From positions 1 to 11,948 of the forward strand of contig RFLO01000020.1 in the NCBI GenBank assembly GCA_003693875.1: a stretch of DNA of 11,948 nt, read 5' to 3'. Source of the stretch: Candidatus Pacearchaeota archaeon (GTDB lineage: Archaea > Nanobdellota > Nanobdellia > Pacearchaeales > GW2011-AR1). The translations under genes and the position numbers were made by a program. Under the pieces are notes generated by a model. It was not told where the DNA came from. It worked only from the letters and a program-made list of their open reading frames with translations, and searched no databases. This document shows, piece after piece, positions 4,773 through 11,166 of this stretch; the stretch's first letter is position 1; each line of letters opens with the position of its first letter.

Positions 4773-5879
4773 TTATTCTTTTATGAATTCAATGCCCAAT
4801 GCTCCCTCCATATCCTTCCTTCTTGCCTCCTCGATGGGAATTTTTTCCCCTGAAATCTGCGGTGAGCGAACTCCTGTTACAATCACCATAACCTTTATAG
4901 TTTTTTCCATGTCTTCGGATATTTGAGCACCTGAGATAATCTTCGCATCTGGAGAGAGTTGTTCCCCTATCTTTTGAATTACAATTTTATATTCTTCAAG
5001 AGAAAGGTCATTTCCGCCAATAACATTGACCAAAGCTCCTTTTGCATTCTTTATATCCACATCAAGAAGGGGATTGTTTAGTGCCTTGTCTACTGCTTCG
5101 ATAGCTCTTTGGTTAGTATCTGACTCTCCGACTCCTATGAGAGAAACCCCTCCATTAGACATAATCGCCCGAATGTCTGCAAAGTCAAGATTTACAAGTC
5201 CTGAACTTGTTACAAGCTCTGTTATTCCCTTAACAGCATTTGTCAAAATTTCATCTGCTACTTTAAAAGCCGTTGGAAGGGGAAGATCTGGTGCAAGGTC
5301 TAGTAATTTATCATTTGGTATCACAATCAGTGTATCAACTATCCCCTCTAACCTTTCAAGTCCTTCCATTGCATTTTCTATTCTTTTTGCTCCTTCTACC
5401 GTAAAAGGAAGTGTCACTACCCCAATAACCAAGGCTCCTTGCTTTTTTGCAATCTCTGCTACAACTGGGGCTCCGCCGGTACCGGTGCCGCCTCCAAGTC
5501 CGCATGTGATAAAAATCATGTCTGAGTTAGAAAGCTTCTTTTTGATTTCTTGTTCCTGCTCTCTTGCAGCCTCTGCTCCGATTCTGGGGTTTGAACCGGC
5601 TCCAAGTCCTTTTGAAAGTTCTCTTCCAATTAAGATTTTAACATCCGCATTTGCGTAAAGAAGGTCCTGTGCATCCGTATTGATTGCGATTATCTCTCCT
5701 CCACGAATTCCAACTTCCCGCATTCTGGAGACTGTATTTCCCCCGCCGCCCCCAATTCCAACAACTTTTATCCTTGCAGATTGTTTCTTTAAGATTTCCT
5801 CTAATTCTCTGTCAATTTCAAGACTTTCCCTCCTCTCAAAAGAAACTGGCTGAAAATCCGACTCACCTGAACTCTGCAT
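4773..5879 (-). CDS. ftsZ: Cell division GTPase FtsZ
   Basis: FtsZ polymerises into the cytokinetic ring using GTP. All core motifs are present in 368 residues: the first nucleotide loop GIGGGGGNTVSRM (41-53), the tubulin signature GLGGGTGTGGAPVVA (127-141), the sugar/base loop near 186-210 (VIPNDKLLDL, FKVADEIL), the T7 loop NLDFADIRAIM (230-240) with its catalytic Asp pair, then SNGGVSLIGVGES. The C-terminal subdomain runs to about 340 (MVIVTGV). The N-terminus carries a charged extension of about 35 residues. The C-terminal tail (341-368) ends in a short helix-prone segment that may bind partners. The layout suggests an archaeal FtsZ1-like protein. It lies 24 nt after the FKBP gene and 29 nt before secE; both gaps carry TATA-like boxes. 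Confidence 0.97.
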   Translation of the reverse strand: MQSSGESDFQPVSFERRESLEIDRELEEILKKQSARIKVVGIGGGGGNTVSRMREVGIRGGEIIAINTDAQDLLYANADVKILIGRELSKGLGAGSNPRIGAEAAREQEQEIKKKLSNSDMIFITCGLGGGTGTGGAPVVAEIAKKQGALVIGVVTLPFTVEGAKRIENAMEGLERLEGIVDTLIVIPNDKLLDLAPDLPLPTAFKVADEILTNAVKGITELVTSSGLVNLDFADIRAIMSNGGVSLIGVGESDTNQRAIEAVDKALNNPLLDVDIKNAKGALVNVIGGNDLSLEEYKIVIQKIGEQLSPDAKIISGAQISEDMEKTIKVMVIVTGVRSPQISGEKIPIEEARRKDMEGALGIEFIKE

Positions 5880-5900
5880 AACTATCCCTTGTTTTGAAAG

Positions 5901-5908
5901 TTTTTAAG
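5901..5908 (-). promoter_or_regulatory. TATA-like box before ftsZ
   Basis: The minus strand reads CTTAAAAA, centred 25 nt before ATG 5879. It includes the TAA stop of the FKBP gene. A weak AGGGA (5885-5889 on the plus-strand scale) also precedes the start, so ftsZ may be read from its own or from a shared transcript. Confidence 0.4.
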
Positions 5909-6569
5909 ATTTTGTGGTGTCTAGGCTAATTTTTCTGTCTTTCTCTTCAAAAGAAATCTCAAATCCAAGAATTTCCTTAAACTTGTTCTTAAAAAGTAAG
6001 ATTATCGGCTCAACATTCCGATCCCCCTTAAAAATAATGTTTTTTTCCTTGATGTCAAAATCAAATCTTTGCTTGAAGAAAAAATCCTGCAATGCATTTA
6101 CTTTTTCTTTTTCATCTGTTATCATGCGTAAAATCTTGTATGTGTATGTTACTTTTTTGCCTGCTAATGGATGATTAAAGTCTACAAGAACTCTTCCCCC
6201 AGAAGATGACAAAACTCTTGCAAGCTTCCCGTCAATTGAAAGTTGCATTCCTCGCTGCGGGTTGATGTTTTGTGATTGAAAAAATTTTAATGGCACTGTT
6301 TGAACAAGTGTGGGATTGCGCCTTCCAAATGCTGCTTCTGGGTTAAGCTCTACTTCATATTCTTTTCCGACTTCCTTTCCTTTAAGGTCACTATCAAGTC
6401 CTGGCGGAAGCATTTTATGACCCACACAAAGAAGAAATGGCTTTATGTCTTTTGTGTCTATTCCACTTTCCTGTGCCACCTTTTTGTTAGTTGTGTCAAA
6501 AACCTTTCCTGTCTCAGAAATTTTCCCTGTAAATTCAATTTCTATAAAATTTCCTTTTTCAACTCCCAT
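5904..6569 (-). CDS. FKBP-type peptidyl-prolyl isomerase (SlyD-like)
   Basis: A cytoplasmic prolyl isomerase and chaperone of the archaeal long-FKBP/SlyD type. The FKBP core starts at residue 6 (GNFIEIEFTGK), with GKVFDTT (21-27) and LCVGHKMLPPGLDSDLKGKE (47-66) contributing the active-site pocket. Residues 76-130 form the insert-in-flap chaperone domain (NPEAAFGRRNPTLVQTVPLK, GMQLSIDG, RVLVDFNHPLAGK closing it). Residues 150-221 are a C-terminal extension of mixed alpha/beta character, present in some archaeal homologues and of unclear role. There is no His-rich metal tail or signal peptide. ATG 6569 gives MGVEKGNFIEIEF and has CTTAAAAAG 25 nt upstream. It heads the FKBP-ftsZ-secE-b5 block. 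Confidence 0.93.
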   Translation of the reverse strand: MGVEKGNFIEIEFTGKISETGKVFDTTNKKVAQESGIDTKDIKPFLLCVGHKMLPPGLDSDLKGKEVGKEYEVELNPEAAFGRRNPTLVQTVPLKFFQSQNINPQRGMQLSIDGKLARVLSSSGGRVLVDFNHPLAGKKVTYTYKILRMITDEKEKVNALQDFFFKQRFDFDIKEKNIIFKGDRNVEPIILLFKNKFKEILGFEISFEEKDRKISLDTTKS

Positions 6570-6589
6570 CCTAACATGGGGTTTGGAGG

Positions 6590-6598
6590 CTTTTTAAG
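6590..6598 (-). promoter_or_regulatory. TATA-like box of the FKBP gene
   Basis: The minus strand reads CTTAAAAAG, centred 25 nt before ATG 6569, in the 42-nt gap after the PRTase-domain gene. This is the likely main promoter of the FKBP-ftsZ-secE-b5 block. Confidence 0.5.
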
Positions 6599-6611
6599 AT
6601 TTGTCAATTTC

Positions 6612-7895
6612 CTACAATTGCTTTCCAAGTGTTGCGAACCGTATTTTCGCCCTTTGATTTATTGATCCAATAAGAATCGCTAACGCGATCACCTGGGAAC
6701 CTGTGTTTATCGTATCATCAATTATCCAGAATTCTTCAATCTCTTTTATCCTTTCAATGTATTCTTTTTTTATTCCCATAGTCTCCAAGTGGCTTTTTAC
6801 ATACTGTCTTCTATCACCGTAAGAGCGCTCTAATGGAAAAATTTGTGCAAAGGGGCGGCTTTCAAAATAATCTGCACCAAAATATTCTGCTACAGCTCTT
6901 GCAATCCTTTCATTTACATCAAATCTATAACAGAATTCGGGAAGAGAGTTCGGAGCGCCAATAAATGCTGCGTTGCTTCCAATGCCCCTTTTTTCAATTT
7001 CAATTACCAATCTCCCAAAAAAATAACTTAGCACAGATAACGCTCTTCTTTTCTTTAAGTTACCATCGAAGTATAATACCTCTGCACCTTTTCTTATATC
7101 TTCTTCTATAATATCGCGGCAAGATTTATAGTTAAGTATCTCAAGAGAATAAGAATCCTCACAATCACTAGTGGGGACATAGTCTCCAAGAGAGAATCCG
7201 ATAGCAAAAATTTTTTGTCTAAATTTTGCTTTTTTAAATTTCCTTGGAAGGGTTCTTTCTTGATATTTTAATTTTCCTTTTTCAAAATCATTTAAAAAAT
7301 GTTTCAAATCGCCTTGTCTACCCGCCATCGCTGTTGGCTCTGACGAAAAAATTTGGCATGGTTTGTCAAATCCCCACAGTACCCCAAGTGACGGGACGCT
7401 AACATCATGGGCAGCTAAGACTCCAGCAGCCCTGTCTGTTACAAAAAGAGCATCCTCTGGATCTGCCTTAAGGCTCCTTAGACAAGCTTCAAGAGATTTT
7501 TTTAGAGACTTTCCCGAATTTGCTACAACAAGACTCTTTGGAAGATTGTGCTTCTCTACAAGCTTTTTTGCACAAGACTTAGGTAAACTTGTAACACTTG
7601 CAGCCCTTAAATATTTAGAATAATCCTTCAATATCTCTATTGGCTCTTCATTTGGATAGGTTGGAATATGGTCTATGTTTCTTTCTGCATAGAGCCTGCC
7701 AGCCCTACTCTTCATGTAGGGTTCAACTTTCTCTGTACCAACAAGAGTCCCTTCAAGATTAAAAATTATGTTTTTCATCTGATTGATAAGGAGATTATGT
7801 TCGTTTACCCATAAAAAATTTGAGCGAAATTTTGTTTCAAGAGCATAGATTGGCTTTTTAAGTATCGCGCAAGCCCTAATTGTATAAATTGCCAC
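6612..7895 (-). CDS. HAD-like domain plus phosphoribosyltransferase-like domain (frame 3 of the split locus)
   Basis: The frame opens at a GTG (7895) that is probably not a real start: residues 1-39 continue the DprA-like domain (RACAILKKPIYALETKF, then a NEHNLLINQ end). A possible independent start is ATG 7778 (MKNIIFNLEGTL), without a clear ribosome-binding site. Residues 41-200 resemble a HAD hydrolase: motif I FNLEGT (canonical DxDGT, so the nucleophile Asp is Asn), a motif II-like TS (102-103), Lys129, and motif IV-like LFVTDRAAGVLAAHD followed by LGVLWG. Residues 250-427 look like a PRTase: SNAAFIGAPNS, YRFDVNERIARAVAEYFG, then the PRPP-binding loop WIIDDTINTGSQV (390-402). Substrate unknown. 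A ComF-like or amidophosphoribosyltransferase-like relation is possible but unproven. The stop is 42 nt before the FKBP gene. Confidence 0.65.
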   Translation of the reverse strand: MAIYTIRACAILKKPIYALETKFRSNFLWVNEHNLLINQMKNIIFNLEGTLVGTEKVEPYMKSRAGRLYAERNIDHIPTYPNEEPIEILKDYSKYLRAASVTSLPKSCAKKLVEKHNLPKSLVVANSGKSLKKSLEACLRSLKADPEDALFVTDRAAGVLAAHDVSVPSLGVLWGFDKPCQIFSSEPTAMAGRQGDLKHFLNDFEKGKLKYQERTLPRKFKKAKFRQKIFAIGFSLGDYVPTSDCEDSYSLEILNYKSCRDIIEEDIRKGAEVLYFDGNLKKRRALSVLSYFFGRLVIEIEKRGIGSNAAFIGAPNSLPEFCYRFDVNERIARAVAEYFGADYFESRPFAQIFPLERSYGDRRQYVKSHLETMGIKKEYIERIKEIEEFWIIDDTINTGSQVIALAILIGSINQRAKIRFATLGKQL

Positions 7896-8377
7896 CCCTT
7901 ATCACCTGCCTTTATGACAATTAGCCCATCAGTTGAAAGAGCAATTATTGTCAAATTACTATTGATAAAGTTTGGGAGAGAAGTTATAATACCGCAGAGG
8001 TACTGGCTTAAAAGCAAATGTTCTTTTCTTATTTTTTCTTTTAGGCTGTGTGGGCTCTTATTTGGATGTTCAAGTGGGTTGCCAAGAACTGCGATTATCC
8101 AGATACCATTTTCTATTGCAAACTTATAGGCGAATGCTTCACATCCTATAGCCATTCCACTAACAACAACATGGTCTTTTAAAATATCTTCTAAGACTCT
8201 TCTTGCATCCTCAAGCTCTCTTTCCCCCACTTCCCTTGTCCTAACAACCTCAACAATTCTTTTTCCCATAAGTCTTACGTCACCTTGAGCATAAAGTATC
8301 TGAGTAGCATAAGGAATTTCCTGTAAACTCCTCGGAGGTTCCTTCCAAGAATAAATGAGTGAAAATTTTGCCATCAA
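7805..8377 (-). CDS. DprA/Smf-like Rossmann-fold protein (frame 2 of the split locus)
   Basis: This 190-codon frame opens at a TTG directly after TGA, so it probably lacks its true N-terminus. Residues 14-33 (PPRSLQEIPYATQILYAQGD) match the DprA entry pattern YPxxLxxI..aPxxLYxxG. Then come RTREVGERELEDARRVLE in place of VGTR..S.YG, VVVSGMAIGCEAFAY (70-84) in place of VVSGLA.GID..AH, IIAVLGNPLEHPN (94-106) and LLLSQYLCG..SLPNFINSN in place of llsE.p.G....FP.RN. LSTDGLIVIKAGDKG (148-161) ends the good match; the last 30 residues are out of frame. DprA loads RecA on incoming single-stranded DNA in transformation. The G, D and R substitutions suggest a divergent or inactive copy, and a broader SLOG-type nucleotide-binding role is possible. 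Confidence 0.6.
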   Translation of the reverse strand: MMAKFSLIYSWKEPPRSLQEIPYATQILYAQGDVRLMGKRIVEVVRTREVGERELEDARRVLEDILKDHVVVSGMAIGCEAFAYKFAIENGIWIIAVLGNPLEHPNKSPHSLKEKIRKEHLLLSQYLCGIITSLPNFINSNLTIIALSTDGLIVIKAGDKGWQFIQLGLARYLKSQSMLLKQNFAQIFYG

Positions 8378-8609
8378 TCAAATTTATCCTTTGATTTATG
8401 CCTTTAGCTATATCGCTAAGAGGAGAGCTTGACTTTAAAAGTTGGTAGTTTTCATGGGATACCTTTTTGAAGGAGCCGTAAAACTGGGGTGCTCCCCGCG
8501 TCCTTTTGTTTGCTGAAGGGTTTCCAATCTTTAGGAACTTAGCATTTACAAAAAGGCCATGATAATCCATCTCTTCAAAACACTCGTCCAGATAGTCAAA
8601 ATATTCCAT
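8280..8609 (-). CDS. N-terminal part of the split DprA-like locus (frame 1)
   Basis: From ATG 8609 the frame gives 109 residues. About 80 (to NQRINLIDGK) probably belong to the N-terminus of the DprA-like protein. The last 29 (TSEEFTGNSL and following) overlap the DprA-like frame and have no family character. The start is acidic and aromatic (MEYFDYLDECFEEMDYHGLF), followed by a basic stretch and a helix-prone segment LLKSSSPLSDIAKGINQRIN. I do not recognise a SAM or helix-hairpin-helix module as in many bacterial DprA proteins. The start has a TATA-like box at 25 nt and is divergent from aIF5A (104 nt between starts). Confidence 0.45.
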   Translation of the reverse strand: MEYFDYLDECFEEMDYHGLFVNAKFLKIGNPSANKRTRGAPQFYGSFKKVSHENYQLLKSSSPLSDIAKGINQRINLIDGKIFTHLFLEGTSEEFTGNSLCYSDTLCSR

Positions 8610-8628
8610 AAAGTAGAAATCAAATAAA

Positions 8629-8638
8629 GGTTTAAAAC
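8629..8638 (-). promoter_or_regulatory. TATA-like box of the DprA-HAD-PRTase locus
   Basis: The minus strand reads GTTTTAAACC, centred 25 nt before ATG 8609 in the divergent region shared with aIF5A. Confidence 0.45.
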
Positions 8639-8684
8639 TTTGATGGTCAATCTACTCTCTTGTTGGAGGAAACATTGCACAAGC

Positions 8685-8692
8685 TTTATAAA
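8685..8692 (+). promoter_or_regulatory. TATA box of the aIF5A gene
   Basis: TTTATAAA is centred 25-26 nt before ATG 8714. This decides the start: the longer frame from ATG 8660 would begin upstream of the promoter. Confidence 0.6.
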
Positions 8693-8713
8693 GTGAATTT
8701 TTTTCAGGTCTTT

Positions 8714-9103
8714 ATGGTTTCAAAAGTAATTGAGGCAACGGAGATTCGCGTTGGAACTTATATTATGATTGACGGCTCAGCTTACCAGGTAAAAAAAGTA
8801 GATATCTCAAAAACCGGAAAGCACGGCCATGCTAAGGTAAGGTATGAAGCAGCGTCGGTTATGACTGGCAAAAAAAAGGTTCAGGTAGTTCCCGGTCATG
8901 AGAAATTTGAGGTTCCAATGATAGATAAAAGAAAGGCTCAGGTCTTAAGCATAAACGGAAATGAGGCAAGCATTATGGACAGCGAAAGTTTTGAAAGTTT
9001 TGACTTGCCAATACCAGAAGAATTAAAAGACTCCATTTCCGAAGGCGGGACTGTGGAATATTGGGATGTTGAAGGAGAAAAAATTATCAAGAGGTCTATG
9101 TGA
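8714..9103 (+). CDS. Translation factor aIF5A
   Basis: aIF5A (the eIF5A/EF-P family) enters the ribosomal E site and relieves stalling during peptide bond formation. The 129-residue product has the family layout. An N-terminal SH3-like domain (about 1-70) holds the hypusine loop DISKTGKHGHAKVR, with Lys36 in TGKHG as the expected deoxyhypusine/hypusine residue. An OB-fold domain (71-129) contains the FDLPIPEEL region and the GGTVEYWDVEGEKIIKRSM end. The frame extends 18 codons further up to ATG 8660, but MVSKVIEATEIRVGTYIMID is the normal family start and the TATA box lies 25 nt before it, implying a leaderless mRNA. Its stop overlaps the start of eL40 (ATGA). Confidence 0.96.
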   Translation: MVSKVIEATEIRVGTYIMIDGSAYQVKKVDISKTGKHGHAKVRYEAASVMTGKKKVQVVPGHEKFEVPMIDKRKAQVLSINGNEASIMDSESFESFDLPIPEELKDSISEGGTVEYWDVEGEKIIKRSM

Positions 9104-9267
9104 TGGCAACGAAAATTGCGGCGGCTCAAAACAGACTTTATAAGAATGCCTTTGTGTGCAAGGTTTGCAAGCATAAAATGAAGCTTGAGCCCCTTAAAAT
9201 TCTCTCGGGAAAAGCCAGGTGCCGAAAGTGTAAAAGCAACGATTTTAGGCCTGTGAGAAAGAAGTAA
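9103..9267 (+). CDS. rpl40e: Large-subunit ribosomal protein eL40
   Basis: A 54-residue zinc-ribbon protein I translated by hand. It begins MATKIAAAQNRLYKNAFVCK, has a first knuckle VCKVCKH (Cys19, Cys22) and a second CRKCKSNDFRP (Cys40, Cys43), and ends RPVRKK. Two CxxC pairs in a short basic protein that begins with an (A/E)AxxRLxxN-like stretch and ends RPxxKK fit archaeal eL40, a protein of the large subunit near the factor-binding site. The start ATG shares its A with the aIF5A stop TGA, so the two are translationally coupled. The next gene starts 2 nt after its stop. Confidence 0.88.
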   Translation: MATKIAAAQNRLYKNAFVCKVCKHKMKLEPLKILSGKARCRKCKSNDFRPVRKK

Positions 9268-9268
9268 A

Positions 9269-9685
9269 ATGCGTTTTTCATCCGCGGCAAAAAGCCTGGA
9301 AGATTTCTTAATCGGCACTCAAAGCTTTGAAGAGTTCTTTAACTTTCGCCTCTTTTTAAGAGAACATACGAACTCAGGAGAAAATGGTTACGCGGGGTAT
9401 TTCTTCAAGAGAGCGCGTTTTTATCAATACTTTGTACCCTTGAGCCAGTCAATTCTTAGCGGTATTGGAGCCTTCCTTGCGACACAAGTAACCGAACCAA
9501 AAGATGCATTGAGCGTTGTTGGTGTTTTAGCATTAAAGAAAATTATTTACTCGCGTTCAAGAAGGGCGTATAAAAATCTCTCAAAAACTTTTCGCAATTT
9601 TTCAAGGCTGGACTACTATTACGTCTGCTGGGACGAAATCAGGAAAATAGAAGAAGGAAATGAAAAAAATAAGGATTTCAGGTAG
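9269..9685 (+). CDS. Hypothetical protein following eL40
   Basis: A 138-residue protein starting one base after the eL40 stop (TAAAATG), so probably translated from the same mRNA. The N-terminal half is aromatic (FFNFRLFLREH, YFFKRARFYQYF). Two moderately hydrophobic stretches, about 53-72 (QYFVPLSQSILSGIGAFLAT) and 80-93 (ALSVVGVLALKK), could be membrane-associated, though neither is a strong membrane helix. The C-terminus is basic and then charged (SRSRRAYKNLSKTFRNFSRL ... EEGNEKNKDFR). No family or catalytic motif is recognised. Coupling to two translation proteins hints at, but does not show, a ribosome-related or housekeeping role. Confidence 0.7.
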   Translation: MRFSSAAKSLEDFLIGTQSFEEFFNFRLFLREHTNSGENGYAGYFFKRARFYQYFVPLSQSILSGIGAFLATQVTEPKDALSVVGVLALKKIIYSRSRRAYKNLSKTFRNFSRLDYYYVCWDEIRKIEEGNEKNKDFR

Positions 9686-9705
9686 GGGCTTTCAAATCAA
9701 ATAAA

Positions 9706-9714
9706 CTTATAAAG
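9706..9714 (+). promoter_or_regulatory. TATA box of the M50 protease gene
   Basis: CTTATAAAG is centred 25 nt before ATG 9735, implying a leaderless transcript separate from the aIF5A-eL40 block. Confidence 0.55.
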
Positions 9715-9734
9715 GAATTTTCCAAATTATTTAG

Positions 9735-11114
9735 ATGGCGGAGTTTTGGGTCTATGATATAGTGTTTTTGGTAGCCTTTACGATATTTGTTTTCTGGTTT
9801 TTAAGAAAGGAAAAAAAGAACATCAGCCGCGAGGGTATAATCTTTCTTTACCGAACAAAACTTGGAATCGGTGCAATAAACTACGTAGGTAAGAAATTCC
9901 GTAAGATTTTGGACAAGCTTGTTTTTCCAATAATCTTTCTTGGGGTTTTGCTTATGGGGGTTATGCTTTGGATGCTTGGAAGAACTCTTTCAGTTTATAT
10001 CATTCACCCTGAAATAACCAAAATCATAAAAGCCCCCCCAATTGCTCCCCTAATCCCTTATTTTCCAAAGATTTTTGGAATGAGTAACTTTTTTCCGCCA
10101 TTTTATTTTACATACTTTATTGTTTCACTTGCAATTGTTGCAATCGCCCACGAGTTTAGTCACGGAGTTTTTATGAGCCGCTTTAAGATAAAGATTAAAT
10201 CAACCGGGCTTGTCTTCCTTGGACCAATTCTTGGTGCATTTGTAGAGGAAGAAAAGAAAAATTTTGCGAAAAAAAAGAAGGTTGAACAGATGGCGGTTCT
10301 TGCAGCAGGTGTTTTTGCAAATGCTACCCTTGCTCTTGTTTTTTATGGGCTTTATGTTTTGTTTTTCCTATCAATGTTTGTTCCTTCGGGATATGTTTTT
10401 TCAACATATAGCCTTAGCACCATACCTGTGACGGCTATTGAAAACCCAAAAGATGTTGGCAACTTCTTGGAGATTCACTATCAAAACCGCAGTTACCTTA
10501 TGGACAAGAAAATGTTAGATGCAATAAAGGACAGTAATTTCAAGGAAGTTGTTGTGTATGATGATGCGCCTGCCATTAGAGCCAAACTTGAAAGTCCCAT
10601 TACAAGGATTGATAATTTTACCATAAGGAGCGTTTCTGACCTGCAATCCGTCTTGAAGAAAAAAAAGCCGGGAGAAGAAATCCTCATCTACACATTCGAT
10701 GGGGCCCGTGAAAAAGAACATCGGATAGTCCTTGCAGAACACCCTCAGAAAAAAGGGGTAGCTTTTCTTGGAGTTGGAAACTTTGCCCAAAAACCAAAAG
10801 GAATTGTTCAGAAATTTTTCTCATTTTTTATGGGTTTTAAGAACCCCCAAACATACTACAAACCAATAATAGATGGAAATTTTTCAATTTTTATTCTAAA
10901 TTTTATTTGGTGGATAATGGTAATCAATCTTCTTGTTGCACTTTTCAATATGCTCCCCCTTGGAATGCTCGATGGCGGCAGGTTCTTTTATCTTTTGGTT
11001 TGGGGCGTTACCGGAAGCGAGAAGGCAGGTGAATGGGCATACAAGGCAATAGGTTATGCTATCATTGTCACATTCATACTTATGATGTTTTACTGGGGTG
11101 TTGGAGTTTTCTGA
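9735..11114 (+). CDS. Site-2-type intramembrane zinc metalloprotease (M50 family)
   Basis: A polytopic membrane protease of 459 residues. The zinc site is intact: HEFSH at 139-143 (AHEFSHGVF, two His ligands and the catalytic Glu140), and the second motif NMLPLGMLDGG (405-415), where Asp413 is the third ligand. Membrane segments are predicted near 6-23, 63-88, 122-142, 155-170, 187-214, 384-406 and 436-457, with HExxH and LDG each in a helix as the family requires. Residues 280-335 form a PDZ-like domain (SPITRIDNFTIRSVSDLQSVL, then PGEEILIYT) between the two catalytic helices. Such enzymes cut membrane-bound substrates such as anti-sigma factors or regulators; the archaeal substrate is unknown. 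A 72-bp piece of this gene (9816-9887) reappears at the window end. Confidence 0.93.
   Translation: MAEFWVYDIVFLVAFTIFVFWFLRKEKKNISREGIIFLYRTKLGIGAINYVGKKFRKILDKLVFPIIFLGVLLMGVMLWMLGRTLSVYIIHPEITKIIKAPPIAPLIPYFPKIFGMSNFFPPFYFTYFIVSLAIVAIAHEFSHGVFMSRFKIKIKSTGLVFLGPILGAFVEEEKKNFAKKKKVEQMAVLAAGVFANATLALVFYGLYVLFFLSMFVPSGYVFSTYSLSTIPVTAIENPKDVGNFLEIHYQNRSYLMDKKMLDAIKDSNFKEVVVYDDAPAIRAKLESPITRIDNFTIRSVSDLQSVLKKKKPGEEILIYTFDGAREKEHRIVLAEHPQKKGVAFLGVGNFAQKPKGIVQKFFSFFMGFKNPQTYYKPIIDGNFSIFILNFIWWIMVINLLVALFNMLPLGMLDGGRFFYLLVWGVTGSEKAGEWAYKAIGYAIIVTFILMMFYWGVGVF
9816..9887 (+). repeat. Internal copy of the 72-bp exact repeat
   Basis: These 72 bases in codons 28-51 of the protease gene are identical to 11877-11948. 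This copy is in frame with the surrounding gene and reads naturally, so it is the original context. Confidence 0.95.
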
Positions 11115-11137
11115 GTTCTTAGCTCTGTTAACCTAAA

Positions 11138-11146
11138 TTTTTAAAC
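11138..11146 (+). promoter_or_regulatory. TATA-like box of the Taw1 gene
   Basis: TTTTTAAAC is centred 25 nt before ATG 11167 in the 52-nt gap after the protease gene. Confidence 0.5.
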
Positions 11147-11166
11147 TCTTCTTCTTCCTGTTATTT

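Larger units (their letters stand above)
6612..8609 (-). pseudogene. DprA-like / HAD-like / phosphoribosyltransferase-like locus split by two apparent frameshifts
   Basis: Three overlapping minus-strand frames read as one protein of about 665 residues if two indels are undone. One extra base in AAAATTTT (8362-8369) moves the frame begun at ATG 8609 into the DprA-like frame. One missing G in the G4 run (C4 at 7895-7898 on the plus strand) moves that frame into the HAD-PRTase frame. With the G restored, the junction reads KAGDKGVAIYTIRACAIL then KKPIYAL. This aligns gap-free with the DprA end pattern EAG-x-KSG...A...GRPVFAL. The shifts cancel. Both lie in homopolymers, so sequencing or assembly error is possible. 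Several catalytic positions are also altered, so true decay is possible too. TATA-like GTTTTAAACC is 25 nt before ATG 8609. Confidence 0.6.

Noticed and set aside
5026..5658. 210-codon plus-strand frame inside ftsZ
   Set aside because: Antisense shadow of ftsZ; Ser/Pro/Ala-rich composition arises from the reverse of its codons.
8660..8713. 18-codon N-terminal extension of aIF5A from ATG 8660
   Set aside because: The TATA box (8685-8692) lies inside it, 25 nt before ATG 8714, and the family normally starts at that Met.
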